Assembly: GCF_031458135.1 (NCBI RefSeq) | Contig: NZ_JAVDXW010000001.1 | Location: 4,402,001 to 4,466,000, forward strand | Reading direction: 5' to 3' | Length of the DNA stretch: 64,000 nt | Origin: Haloactinomyces albus | GTDB taxonomy: Bacteria > Actinomycetota > Actinomycetes > Mycobacteriales > Pseudonocardiaceae | Shown: one piece after another, positions 35,401-43,252 of the stretch | Layout of the letters: the number at the start of each line of letters is the position of its first letter | How positions within the stretch are numbered: the first letter of the stretch is position 1 | Position numbers and translations under genes: made by a program | Notes under the pieces: model-generated | Database searches by the model: none | The model's input: the letters and a program-made list of their open reading frames with translations, nothing else | Told to the model about the DNA's origin: nothing

Positions 35401-35653
35401 CGCTGAGGAATCCATAGCCGGGATGGACAAGCGTGCAGCCGCTGCGCTGCGCGATGCCGGCGATCTGCTCGCCGTCCAGGTAAGCCGCGGTGCCCTCGCC
35501 CGCCAGCGCGTGCGCCTCGTCGGCCAGGCGCACGTGCAGGGCGTCGCGGTCCTCCGGGGAATGCACGGCAATGCAGCGCAACCCGAGGCAGGAGGCGGCT
35601 CGAATGATCCGGACGGCGATCTCACCGCGATTCGCGATCAATACGCTGGTCAA
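32414..35653 (-). CDS. Single-chain acyl-CoA carboxylase (BC-BCCP-CT fusion)
   Basis: About 1080 aa. Biotin carboxylase domain (VLIANRGEIAVRIIRA at the start, VMVKALAGGGGRGMR, HFIETNPRLQVEHTITEE), then a biotinyl domain with EAMKMEHV (Lys508), then a full carboxyltransferase (YDYTVLAGTQGLLNHKKTDR, GGGGRPGD, SDWNCADQRELRH, CDTPGFMVGPEAE). Most actinobacteria keep alpha and beta subunits apart; fused LCC-type enzymes exist. TTG 35653 is chosen (GGAAGGGA upstream, family starts here). ATG 35701 lies inside the operator palindrome and would add 16 residues. Confidence 0.9.
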   Translation of the reverse strand: MTSVLIANRGEIAVRIIRAASCLGLRCIAVHSPEDRDALHVRLADEAHALAGEGTAAYLDGEQIAGIAQRSGCTLVHPGYGFLSEDAGFAELCAKTELAFVGPSPQQLELFGDKARSRALAEQHGVPVLAATSGATTLDEARQFLAGLGPDAGVMVKALAGGGGRGMRAVGDQADLPWSYERARSEAERAFGNGDVYVERLLARAKHVEVQVLGDGSGDVLHLWDRECTIQRRNQKLIEVSPSPTLPAETRRALISSALAMATATSYAGLGTFEFLVDADSPSSFHFIETNPRLQVEHTITEELTGIDLVMAQLELARGRSLRDQGLTQEGIPEPRGFAIQARVNLEELAPDGSARATAGTLATFEPPAGPGVRVDTAGYTGYRASGQFDSLLAKIITRSGQGDFATAAAKTERALAEFAVAGAGTNIGLLRAILHHPGFRDGTFTTGFVDDHLDSLLPAGTSHSPAAADASETVLTAAFGGTVVAVEVQAGTEVAAGAPAVVLEAMKMEHVLTAPAGGVIDDVLVSVGDTVGEGTDLVHLTPGDVAGSAVRHESTREPGEIRPDLAEVIERHETGLDAARPHAVQRRHRAGRRTARENIADLCDPDGFTEYGALAIAAQRQRRSLDDLIANTPADGMITGIGHINGDEAGQRDSRCVVMSYDYTVLAGTQGLLNHKKTDRMLELAHRKQLPVVLFAEGGGGRPGDTDTTAASGLDVPTFATMGRLSGLVPTVGIASGRCFAGNAALLGCCDTIIATRDATIGMGGPAMIEGGGLGQVAAEDVGPTSMQVPNGVIDLLVEDEAEAVEVTKKYLSYFQGSVSDWNCADQRELRHVIPENRVRVYDVRQAVELLADTDSVLELRREFGTGVITALVRVEGSPMGLIANNPAHLGGAIDSDAADKTARFLQLCQAHGLPVISLCDTPGFMVGPEAEQTATVRHFSRLFVTGANLTVPVFAVVLRKGYGLGAQAMCGGSFREPVATVAWPTGEIGGMGLEGAVRLGYRRELDAIEDPAARQRAFDELLAEQYAKGKATNAAAVFELDDVIDPAETRRWITTTLGQHDKPTSGGTPTRSVLDTW

Positions 35654-35692
35654 CTGAAATGTCCCTTCCGGGGTGGTACTGCTCGGAGTATC

Positions 35693-35718
35693 TGTTGACA
35701 TTGGCGTCAATGTCAACA
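35693..35718. promoter_or_regulatory. Perfect TetR-type operator between carboxylase and tetR
   Basis: TGTTGACATTG (35693-35703) and CAATGTCAACA (35708-35718) are exact 11-base inverted repeats with a 4-base spacer. It sits 10 bases before the tetR-like start and about 40 before the carboxylase start. The palindrome contains TTGACA on both strands, so it also fits overlapping -35 elements. Binding by the adjacent TetR protein would shut both directions. Confidence 0.8.
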
Positions 35719-35728
35719 TACTGGGTGC

Positions 35729-36361
35729 ATGGCAGTTGCGAAAAAACCCTGGGCAACTCGGTCCAAGTTGGACCGTGAAGACAGCGCGACCAGGGGTGAA
35801 CTGCTCACGGCCGCGCGGATCGTGTTCGAGCGCAGCGGCTACGCCCGGACCACGATCGCCAACATCACCGAGCAGGCCAACGTCAGCCGGGCGACGTTCT
35901 ACGTGTATTTCGCGTCCAAGCAGGACGTGTTCGGCGTGCTCGCCGAGCAGGTCCGCGACCGGTTCCTGCAGGCGCAGGACCTCAGCGGCATCGATGCCGA
36001 CGACCCTCACGCCGTGGCCGAGGCGACGATCGCGGCATACCTGGACGCCTATACCGACAACCTGGCCCTGATCACCGTTCTCGAACATCAAGCGATTACC
36101 GATCCCGCCATGCACGCCCTGTGGGAGGAGATCCACAACCATCCCCGTCGCCGGACCGCGCGCTACATCAAGCGGCTCGTGCGGCAGAACCTGGCCGAAC
36201 CGGCCGCGCCGCCGGAGGACGTCGCCATGGCCGCGGGCGGCATGGTCGCCCACTTCGCCTCGATCCTGGTCAGCGACCGCAGCACGCGGTCACAAGCCGT
36301 GCAGCACCTGACCGCCATGTACGTGCGACTGCTCGGACTCGGCCCCGCCCGAAAGGCATGA
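35729..36361 (+). CDS. TetR-family repressor of the acid-uptake/carboxylation locus
   Basis: 210 aa. TetR helix-turn-helix at residues 17-65 (GELLTAARIVFERSGYARTT, ITEQANVSRATFYVYFASKQ). The rest is a helical ligand pocket (ATIAAYLDAYTDNLALITVL). The long-basic N-terminus MAVAKKPWATRSK is usual. Its likely operator is the palindrome right upstream and its likely ligand an acyl-CoA. Stop overlaps the next start by 4 bases, tying the regulator to transporter expression. Confidence 0.88.
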   Translation: MAVAKKPWATRSKLDREDSATRGELLTAARIVFERSGYARTTIANITEQANVSRATFYVYFASKQDVFGVLAEQVRDRFLQAQDLSGIDADDPHAVAEATIAAYLDAYTDNLALITVLEHQAITDPAMHALWEEIHNHPRRRTARYIKRLVRQNLAEPAAPPEDVAMAAGGMVAHFASILVSDRSTRSQAVQHLTAMYVRLLGLGPARKA

Positions 36362-36561
36362 ACATGCGTCAACGACAGATGCCCAAGACCGAAGTCGGCG
36401 TCCTGGCCGGGATCGCCGTCGTGGCCGTGGTCGCGTTCCTTCCCTGGACCGTTCGGAGCTCCTTCGCCGGAGTCAGCCTCACCGCCTGGGTGCTGTGGGT
36501 GTTGCTGGTCGGCGCTCCGGCAGCAGGACTGATCGTCACGTTGAGAAGCAAGGGTGAGTGA
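36358..36561 (+). CDS. Small two-span membrane protein coupled to the symporter
   Basis: 67 aa from ATG 36358 (overlaps the TetR stop); a second ATG at 36364 is possible. Two hydrophobic helices: VGVLAGIAVVAVVAFLPW and LTAWVLWVLLVGAPAAGL, with basic ends. Small partners of this size (DUF3311, DUF485 or YhdT/PanF type) precede many sodium:solute symporters and are thought to act as an accessory subunit. The symporter start overlaps its end by 8 bases. Confidence 0.75.
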   Translation: MNMRQRQMPKTEVGVLAGIAVVAVVAFLPWTVRSSFAGVSLTAWVLWVLLVGAPAAGLIVTLRSKGE

Positions 36562-38011
36562 TGCAGCCATGACACTCACGATCGTGCTCGGCTACTTCGC
36601 AGTGCTCGTGGTCATCGGCTGGTACGCCCACCGAAAGGTGCGCAACTCCACGGACCAGTACTTCGTCGCGGGCCGCAGCCTGGGTTCATTCGTGAACTCC
36701 TGGGCATTCCTCGCCTCGCTGGCCAGTGGTGGCTCCATCATGGCAGCCGTCGGCACGGCTCTCGCGTTGGGCTTTCCGTACGGTGCTTCGCTGGTCGCGG
36801 GTGCGCCCGTCGGGTTCGCCGTGGCCGCGATATTCGTAGCGGGTCCGTTACGCGAACTCGGCAAGTACACCGTGCCCGACTACTTTCGCTCCCGATACAA
36901 CAGCACGATCATGCGGTGGGCGGTGCCGATCACGATCGTGGCCGCGAGCATGGCCTACATCGTCGCGCAGCTGAAAGGCGCCAGCCTCGTCGCCGCCAAC
37001 CTGCTGGGCTGGGACTACAGCACCGGCATCTGGGTGACCGGCACCGTCTTCGTCCTGTACGTCTCGATCGGCGGGTTCCTGTCGGTGACCTGGAACGACG
37101 TGTTCCAGGGCATCCTCATGTTCGCGATGATGATCGGGGTGGCGGTCGCCGTCCTGGCATCTCTGGACAGCTTCGGCGCCACGTTCATCACCGCCACCGA
37201 GAACTATCCCGCACTGGGCCGGGTGTCCGAAGCACTTCCGATCTCGTCGTACATCGGTGGTTTCCTGACCTGGGTCACGGCGATCTCCGTTCTCCCGCAC
37301 GTGATCATGCGGGTGTACTCGGCCAAGAACGTCCGATCGGCACGGATGTCGCTGAACGTCTCCATGCTGCTGTTCGCGGTGATGATGCTGATCGCGGCGC
37401 TCGTGCTGACGCCCGCGGCTGCCACACTCGTGCCCGACCTCGATCTGAGCGAGCCGGACGCGGCCTTCCTCGCGCTCACCGACCACGTTCTCGGGCCGAT
37501 CGGGGAGGGGATCGTCGCGGGCGCGATCCTCGCCGCGATCATGTCGACCACGGCCGGGCTGCTCATGGCGTGCAATTCCGCGATCGGGCACGACATCTAC
37601 TCCCGACTGCTGCGGCCGCGGGCTTCGGAGAAGCAGGTCGTTCGTGTTGCCTCCGCTGCGACGTGGGTGGTCGGCCTGATCTGCATGGTGCTCGCGCTCA
37701 ATCCGCCGGAATTCCTGGTGGTGCTCTACACCGCGGCGGTCGCGCTGCTGGCCTCGTCGTTCTTCGCGCCGATGGTGCTGGGAATCTGGTGGCACCGCAC
37801 CACCTCGCAGGGTGCCACCGCAGGCATGGTCACCGGCGGAATCCTGTTCAGCGGCGCCTTCCTGCTGTTCGAGATGCCTTCTTCGTCGGAGGTGCTCGTC
37901 GGTCTGCCCGCCTCGTTCCTCGTCACCATCGTGGCCAGCCTCTGCACCACGGAGCGCGAAACCGCCGGTTCGTCGCAACCGCACCGGGTATCGGTTCCGG
38001 AGGAGTCGTAG
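36554..38011 (+). CDS. Sodium:solute symporter (SSS family)
   Basis: 485 aa, about 13 spans, GTG start. Typical pieces: YFVAGRSLGSFVNSWAFLAS in TM1-2, GKYTVPDYFRSRYNS, WNDVFQGILMFAMMI, LSEPDAAFLALTDHVLGPIG and ILAAIMSTTAGLLMACNSAI (the conserved sodium-binding AxxST region of TM8). Closest in pattern to acetate/monocarboxylate-type (ActP, MctP) carriers. With the synthetase and carboxylase it forms an import, activation and carboxylation route for a carboxylic acid. Confidence 0.88.
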   Translation: MSDAAMTLTIVLGYFAVLVVIGWYAHRKVRNSTDQYFVAGRSLGSFVNSWAFLASLASGGSIMAAVGTALALGFPYGASLVAGAPVGFAVAAIFVAGPLRELGKYTVPDYFRSRYNSTIMRWAVPITIVAASMAYIVAQLKGASLVAANLLGWDYSTGIWVTGTVFVLYVSIGGFLSVTWNDVFQGILMFAMMIGVAVAVLASLDSFGATFITATENYPALGRVSEALPISSYIGGFLTWVTAISVLPHVIMRVYSAKNVRSARMSLNVSMLLFAVMMLIAALVLTPAAATLVPDLDLSEPDAAFLALTDHVLGPIGEGIVAGAILAAIMSTTAGLLMACNSAIGHDIYSRLLRPRASEKQVVRVASAATWVVGLICMVLALNPPEFLVVLYTAAVALLASSFFAPMVLGIWWHRTTSQGATAGMVTGGILFSGAFLLFEMPSSSEVLVGLPASFLVTIVASLCTTERETAGSSQPHRVSVPEES

Positions 38012-38212
38012 ACCTTCGCCGGGCCGGGGTGGTGACTGTTGGCGGTTGGTGTCGGTGCCGGCGGGTGTCGATGTGCTCGCACGGCCTGTCCAGTGCGGTG
38101 ACCGGATTGCTCGGACGGATCGGGATGCGAACGGGGTGCGGAAACGTACGGACGGGTTCCGTGTGCGAGGTGGCCTCCGCTTGCGGCAGGGGAGCGTGGT
38201 AGCTATTGCCGG
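38012..38212. other. Gap between symporter and recD2
   Basis: 201 bases with no gene, repeat or strong hairpin visible; expected to contain the recD2 promoter. Confidence 0.35.
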
Positions 38213-40441
38213 ATGGGTACGCAGGGGCACCGGTCGCAGGGCGGGGCGCATCGTGGTGGGGCTCTGGAAGGAACGCTGGAGCGGATCACCTTCGCCAATG
38301 AGGAGACCGGGTACACGGTTGCGCGGGTTGATGCCGGCCGCGGTGACCTGGTGACCGTGGTTGGCGCGCTGCTGGGTGCGCAGCCGGGGGAGGCGTTGCG
38401 GATGTGGGGGCGATGGGGATCGCACCCGCAATATGGGCGCCAGTTCCACGTCGAGGACTACCGCACGGTGCTGCCCGCGACGGTGCAGGGCATCCGCCGC
38501 TATCTGGGCTCGGGACTGATCAAGGGGATCGGGCCGAAGCTGGCGGAGAAGGTCGTGGATTACTTCGGCACCGATGCGCTGGAGGTGATCGAGCACGAGC
38601 CGGAGCGGTTGATCGAAGTGCCCAAGCTGGGGCCGAAACGTACCGGGTTGATCGCCGAGGCCTGGGAAGAGCAGAAGGCGATCAAGGAGGTGATGGTATT
38701 CCTGCAGGGCGTCGGGGTGTCGACGTCGCTGGCGGTGAAGATCTACAAGCAGTACCCCGGTGATGCGATCCGCGTGGTGCGCGAGGAGCCCTACCGATTG
38801 GCCACCGATGTGTGGGGTATCGGATTCAAGACCGCCGATACGATCGCTCAAGCCGTGGGGATCCCGCACGACTCGCCGCAGCGGGTCAAGGCGGGCCTGC
38901 AGTTCGTCTTGTCGGAGTCCACCGGTGACGGGCACTGCTATCTGCCCGAATCCGAGTTGGTCACCGAGGCCACGCGGATCCTCGCGGTGGATGAGCGGTT
39001 GATCGTCGAGTGCCTGGCGGAACTGGTCGCCGAAGAAGGCGTCGTCCGCGAGGAGATCCACACCGAGGACGGTGAACCGGTGCCTGCGATCTACCTGGTG
39101 CCGTTCCATCGTGCCGAGGTCGCTCTGTCCCAGCAGCTGCTGCGGTTGCTGCGGACCGGCGGCAACCGGCTGTCGGCGTTCGCCGCGGTGGACTGGGACA
39201 AGGCGTTCGAGTGGTTGCAGCGCAGCACCGATGCCGAGCTGGCCGACGCGCAGCGAACCGCGGTCCGCCTGGCATTGACCGAGAGGGTTGCGGTGCTGAC
39301 CGGTGGACCGGGGTGCGGCAAGAGCTTCACGGTGCGCTCGATCGTCGCCCTGGCTCGGGCGAAGCGGGCCAAGGTCGTGCTGGCCGCGCCGACCGGACGC
39401 GCGGCCAAGCGACTGACCGAGCTGACCGGACATGAGGCTGCGACGGTGCATCGGCTGCTGCAGCTACAGCCCGGCGGAGACGCCAACTTCGACCGGGACA
39501 ATCCGCTCGATGCCGACCTGGTGGTTGTCGACGAAGCCTCGATGCTGGACCTGCTGTTGGCGAACAAACTGGTCAAAGCGGTGGCCGAGGGGGCTCACCT
39601 GTTGCTGGTGGGCGATGTGGACCAGTTGCCGTCGGTGGGCGCGGGCGAGGTCCTGCGCGACCTGCTGGCCGAGAACACACCGATTCCGCACGTGCGGTTG
39701 AACGAGGTGTTCCGGCAAGCCGCCGAGTCCGGAGTGGTCGCCAACGCCCATCGCATCAACGCGGGAAACTATCCGCACACTCGGGGGCTGGCCGATTTCT
39801 TCCTGTTCTCCGTGGACGACGCCGAGCAGACCGCCGAGCTGATGGGAGATGTGGTGTGCCGCCGCATCCCACGCAAGTTCGGCCTCGATCCGCGTACCGA
39901 CGTGCAGGTGCTGGCACCGATGCACCGCGGTCCGGCCGGAGCAGGCGTGTTGAACCAGCTGCTGCAGGAGGAACTGACCCCGGCGCGGGAGAGCACCCCG
40001 GAGCGGCGGGTCGGCGGCCGGGTGTTCCGGGTCGGTGACAAGGTCACCCAGATTCGCAACAACTACGACAAGGGCGTCAACGGCGTGTTCAACGGCACGC
40101 AGGGAGTCGTGACCGCACTCGACCTCGAAGGTCAGACACTGACCGTGCGCACCGACGAGGACGAGGACATCGGCTACGACTTCGCCGAACTCGACGAACT
40201 CGTGCACGCCTACGCGTTGACGATCCACCGCTCGCAGGGCAGTGAATACCCCTGTGTGGTCATTCCGCTGACCACCAGCGCCTGGATGATGCTGCAGCGC
40301 AACCTGCTCTACACCGCGGTCACCCGCGCCAAGCGGCTCGTGGTGCTCGTCGGTTCGAAAAAGGCTCTGGGGCGGGCTGTGCGCGCGGTGGGTTCCGGAC
40401 GCCGCCACACCACACTGGCACACCGGCTGCATCGGACCTGA
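38213..40441 (+). CDS. recD2: RecD2-type SF1B 5'-3' DNA helicase
   Basis: 742 aa. N-terminal OB-like and helix-hairpin-helix region (YLGSGLIKGIGPKLAEKVVD, VPKLGPKRTGLIAEAW, GIGFKTADTIAQAVGI), then the helicase core: Walker A GGPGCGKSFT (Lys about 370), AAPTGRAAKRL, Walker B VVVDEASMLD, LVGDVDQLPSVGAGE, and motif VI YTAVTRAKRLVVLVG with YALTIHRSQGSEYP before it. This is stand-alone RecD2, not RecBCD RecD, as shown by the N-terminal domains. Probable role in replication-fork or mismatch-linked repair. Confidence 0.94.
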   Translation: MGTQGHRSQGGAHRGGALEGTLERITFANEETGYTVARVDAGRGDLVTVVGALLGAQPGEALRMWGRWGSHPQYGRQFHVEDYRTVLPATVQGIRRYLGSGLIKGIGPKLAEKVVDYFGTDALEVIEHEPERLIEVPKLGPKRTGLIAEAWEEQKAIKEVMVFLQGVGVSTSLAVKIYKQYPGDAIRVVREEPYRLATDVWGIGFKTADTIAQAVGIPHDSPQRVKAGLQFVLSESTGDGHCYLPESELVTEATRILAVDERLIVECLAELVAEEGVVREEIHTEDGEPVPAIYLVPFHRAEVALSQQLLRLLRTGGNRLSAFAAVDWDKAFEWLQRSTDAELADAQRTAVRLALTERVAVLTGGPGCGKSFTVRSIVALARAKRAKVVLAAPTGRAAKRLTELTGHEAATVHRLLQLQPGGDANFDRDNPLDADLVVVDEASMLDLLLANKLVKAVAEGAHLLLVGDVDQLPSVGAGEVLRDLLAENTPIPHVRLNEVFRQAAESGVVANAHRINAGNYPHTRGLADFFLFSVDDAEQTAELMGDVVCRRIPRKFGLDPRTDVQVLAPMHRGPAGAGVLNQLLQEELTPARESTPERRVGGRVFRVGDKVTQIRNNYDKGVNGVFNGTQGVVTALDLEGQTLTVRTDEDEDIGYDFAELDELVHAYALTIHRSQGSEYPCVVIPLTTSAWMMLQRNLLYTAVTRAKRLVVLVGSKKALGRAVRAVGSGRRHTTLAHRLHRT

Positions 40442-40486
40442 GCAGCACTGCGTGCGCATGGTTCGGTGGTGTCTGGAAAAGTCCCG

Positions 40487-41383
40487 TCAGACTTCGAGCG
40501 GGATGGGGCCGCCGGTTGTGCGCAGCATGGCGCCGAGTGTTGCCGTGAGGTCGAGGGGTTGTTGCCGTGCTTCGGCATGGGCGACGCGGAGGTTGACGGC
40601 GTGGCGTTCGGCGTCGTGCCAGTCGGGCCAGACGGCGCGGGCCCGTTCTTCCAGGGCCGGAAAGTCGGGCTGGTCGGTGTCGTTGACGGCCTCCAGGAGC
40701 CATTGCAGGTAGCCGCGTACGGCGGCGAAGGCGCCACCGGTGGTGTCCAGAGGACCGTGGCCGGGCACGAAGGTGGCGACCTCGAAGGTGGCCAGCCAGT
40801 CCAGAGCTGCCAGCCAGCCGGTGATCGATCCCTGCAGTGCCAGGGGAGTGACGCCGGAAAAGAGGAGATCACCGGTGAACAGGACTTTCTCCCGGGGGAG
40901 AAAGACCACGAGGTCGCCGTTGGTGTGCGCGTGGGTGGGCACCGGGTGGATCTCGGCGGTGCGTCCGCCGAGGTTGAGGTGGGTGACTTCGGTGACGGAC
41001 TCGATGTGGTCCGGGGGCGGGATGTTGCCCCAGGTCGAGCAGGTGAACACCTCCGGGTAGGTGTGCGGTCCGGTGACGATCTCGGCCGCGGCTGTGGCCG
41101 AGGCCAGCACCGACCCGCCTGCGGCGGCCACGAGTCCGGCGCCGTGAGCGTGATCGCCGTGGGCGTGGGTGAGTGCGGCTGTGATGGGTGTGCCTGTGGA
41201 GCCTGCGGCTTGGGCGGCTTCGAGGAGGTGCCGGGAGCGGGCTTCGGTGGCGCAGGTGTCGATCAGCAGTGTGCGATCGTTTCCGGTGATCCAGCCCGCG
41301 TTGTTGAGGAACCATCCGCCGGGAAGTTGCAGCCACGCGGTGGCGGCCGTGCTCAGCGGTGTGGCGACGGGTTCTGCGGGCAT
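40487..41383 (-). CDS. MBL-fold metallo-hydrolase
   Basis: 298 aa from ATG 41383. Zinc site THAHGDHAHGAGL (HxHxDH), HPVPTHAHTNGDLVVFLP, LFTGDLLFSG with the bridging Asp, and FVPGHGP with the last His. The GWFLNNAGWITGND start and HTNGDL pattern are found in glyoxalase-II-like and quinoprotein-relay-like hydrolases. Substrate unknown. Next to a broken ArsR gene that may once have regulated it. Confidence 0.86.
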   Translation of the reverse strand: MPAEPVATPLSTAATAWLQLPGGWFLNNAGWITGNDRTLLIDTCATEARSRHLLEAAQAAGSTGTPITAALTHAHGDHAHGAGLVAAAGGSVLASATAAAEIVTGPHTYPEVFTCSTWGNIPPPDHIESVTEVTHLNLGGRTAEIHPVPTHAHTNGDLVVFLPREKVLFTGDLLFSGVTPLALQGSITGWLAALDWLATFEVATFVPGHGPLDTTGGAFAAVRGYLQWLLEAVNDTDQPDFPALEERARAVWPDWHDAERHAVNLRVAHAEARQQPLDLTATLGAMLRTTGGPIPLEV

Positions 41384-41504
41384 GGCAGCATCCTCACTGA
41401 AGGTATCGGCGAGCGTGATCCGGCACAGGACATGGTGCGGCTCATCGCTACCGAAAAGCTTGACGCCCATGCCGAAGATCGTCAACGTCAGCCGTGTCCC
41501 CGCG

Positions 41505-42033
41505 TCACCTGTTCTCCGATCGGCAGGAGCTCCCCGGTGATGGCCGATCTGTTTCGTCGGTAAGCCGAATGCCGAAGACGTCGGCCAAGCCGCTCTTGCC
41601 TGCGTCGGTGACGTGGATGGCTCGATTGCCCGGTGCCCGGCGGATCCAGCCGAGATCGGTGAGGTGAGCCAGGAGACCGCAGCCGATCGCGCCTGCCAGG
41701 TGGTGGCGTTGTTCGATCCAGTCTGTGCAGTACCGGACCGTGGGACGTTGCTTGGGGAGTTCGGCCCCGAATTCGGTGAGAAAAGCATGTCCCCTGTCGG
41801 TGTGGCAGGAGCAAGCTGGGCGAGCATTTCGATGAGCCGCCCGACGTGCGGCCCGGTGAGCCGGTAGTAGCGGTGGCGGCCGTGCTGTTCGACCGTCAGG
41901 AGACCAGCGGCCAACAGCTTGCCGAGGTCGTCATCGATCCTGCCGTCGAATATTCCGGCGAGGCCGCCACGTCCGGGGCCATCCGACAGCACCGATCCAG
42001 TGCCGGGAATAGTCGTGGAGGCGGCGTACGTTG
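41505..42033 (-). pseudogene. Broken ArsR-family regulator
   Basis: Two frames hold the pieces. First: TGSVLSDGPGRGGLAGIFDG, then directly DDDLGKLLAAGLLTVEQHGR and HRYYRLTGPHVGRLIEMLAQ. The helix-turn-helix (about 20 residues) that should precede LGKLL is gone. From about 41795 the reading moves to another frame: FGAELPKQRPTVRYCTDWIE, QRHHLAGAIGCGLLAHLTDL, GWIRRAPGNRAIHVTDAGKS and a stop at 41505. That C-terminus is the typical tail of ArsR regulators of this branch. A deletion plus a frameshift make it a pseudogene. Confidence 0.72.
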
Positions 42034-42097
42034 ACTCGTTAGCCGAAGTAATAGTGAGGCGACGGCTGTCTCGCCTGTGACGAAGGGTTCGACGCTC

Positions 42098-43081
42098 ATG
42101 GATGTGCCACTGTCCATTCTTGACCTTGCACACGTCGGTCGAGGAGAAACGGAGAGCGACAGCCTGCAGGCGAGTGTGGATCTGGCTCAGCGAGCCGAGC
42201 GGTGGGGGTATCGGCGGATCTGGTATGCCGAGCATCACAACATGCCGCGCATCGCGTCTTCGGCGACGAGCGTGCTCATCGGGCACGTCGCCGCACACAC
42301 CCGATCGATCCGACTCGGGGCCGGCGGCGTGATGCTGCCGAATCATGCCCCGCTGACCATCGCCGAACAGTTCGGTACCTTGGAAACGCTGTTTCCGGGA
42401 CGTATCGACCTCGGCCTCGGACGGGCACCCGGCAGCGACCAACAGACCACACGGGCCCTGCGCCGCGATGCGACGGCTGCGGACAGCTTTCCGCAGGACG
42501 TGCAGGAACTGCAGGGCTACCTGACGGGTGAGTCCCTGGTTTCGGGCGTTGAGGCCACGCCGGGCAAGGGCACCGACGTGCCGCTGTACATTCTCGGTTC
42601 CTCCCTGTTCGGGGCCAAGCTCGCCGCCGCACTCGGGCTCCCGTACTCCTTTGCCTCGCACTTCGCGCCGAACGCGCTGGAGGATGCCGTGGCGATCTAC
42701 CGACGCCAGTTCACGCCGTCCAAGCAACTGCAGGAACCGCACGTCATCGCCGGTGCCAACATCATCGCGGCCGACACCGTGGAGCAGGCCCAGGAGCAGT
42801 TCCAGGCCGCCAAGCGCAGCAGGCTCCGGCAGTTGACCCGCCAGTCCTTGACGCGGGAGGAAGCCGACAGGGCCCTGGAATCCCCGGCTGGGCAGCAGGT
42901 CCAGCAGATGCTCACCTATTCCGCCGTGGGGACCCCGGAGGAGACGAAGGACTACCTGGACGGCTTCGCCAAGCATGCCCAGGCCGACGAACTGATGGTC
43001 ACCTCGATGGCCCCCGACCGGGACGCCTGGCTGCGTTCCGTCGAGCTGCTGGCCGACGTCAGCGGGCTGACCTCCGCTTAG
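42098..43081 (+). CDS. Luciferase-like (LLM) flavin-dependent oxidoreductase
   Basis: 327 aa from ATG 42098; GTG 42077 in the same frame is an alternative. The opening [14 protein letters not shown], then [75 protein letters not shown] and [12 protein letters not shown]-type end place it in the LLM class that uses FMN or F420 without long-chain aldehyde specificity. Reaction unknown. Divergent from the broken ArsR gene and ended by a strong terminator. Confidence 0.9.
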   Translation: MDVPLSILDLAHVGRGETESDSLQASVDLAQRAERWGYRRIWYAEHHNMPRIASSATSVLIGHVAAHTRSIRLGAGGVMLPNHAPLTIAEQFGTLETLFPGRIDLGLGRAPGSDQQTTRALRRDATAADSFPQDVQELQGYLTGESLVSGVEATPGKGTDVPLYILGSSLFGAKLAAALGLPYSFASHFAPNALEDAVAIYRRQFTPSKQLQEPHVIAGANIIAADTVEQAQEQFQAAKRSRLRQLTRQSLTREEADRALESPAGQQVQQMLTYSAVGTPEETKDYLDGFAKHAQADELMVTSMAPDRDAWLRSVELLADVSGLTSA

Positions 43082-43103
43082 GCGGTGTCCGGTTGGCCTT
43101 GGT

Positions 43104-43137
43104 GAGGACTGAAGTTTGCCCTGAAACTTCAGTCCTC
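43104..43137. terminator. Strong bidirectional terminator
   Basis: GAGGACTGAAGTTT (43104-43117) pairs perfectly with AAACTTCAGTCCTC (43124-43137) over a 6-base loop, between convergent LLM and etfA genes. The longest tight stem in the window. Confidence 0.85.
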
Positions 43138-43252
43138 CGAGCCGCAGTTCGGCACGATCGCCGATCACGTGCTGCTCGCCGACGGCGGAGGCGCTGCTTG
43201 GCAGCGTGGTTCCACCGTCGGCACCGCTCCTGCCGGGGATGGCGGCCAGGAC

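Noticed and set aside
40487-43168. 893-codon minus-strand frame running from the MBL gene to 43168
   Set aside because: Only its last 298 codons are a real protein; the middle contains the ArsR remnant and the start is antisense to the LLM gene.
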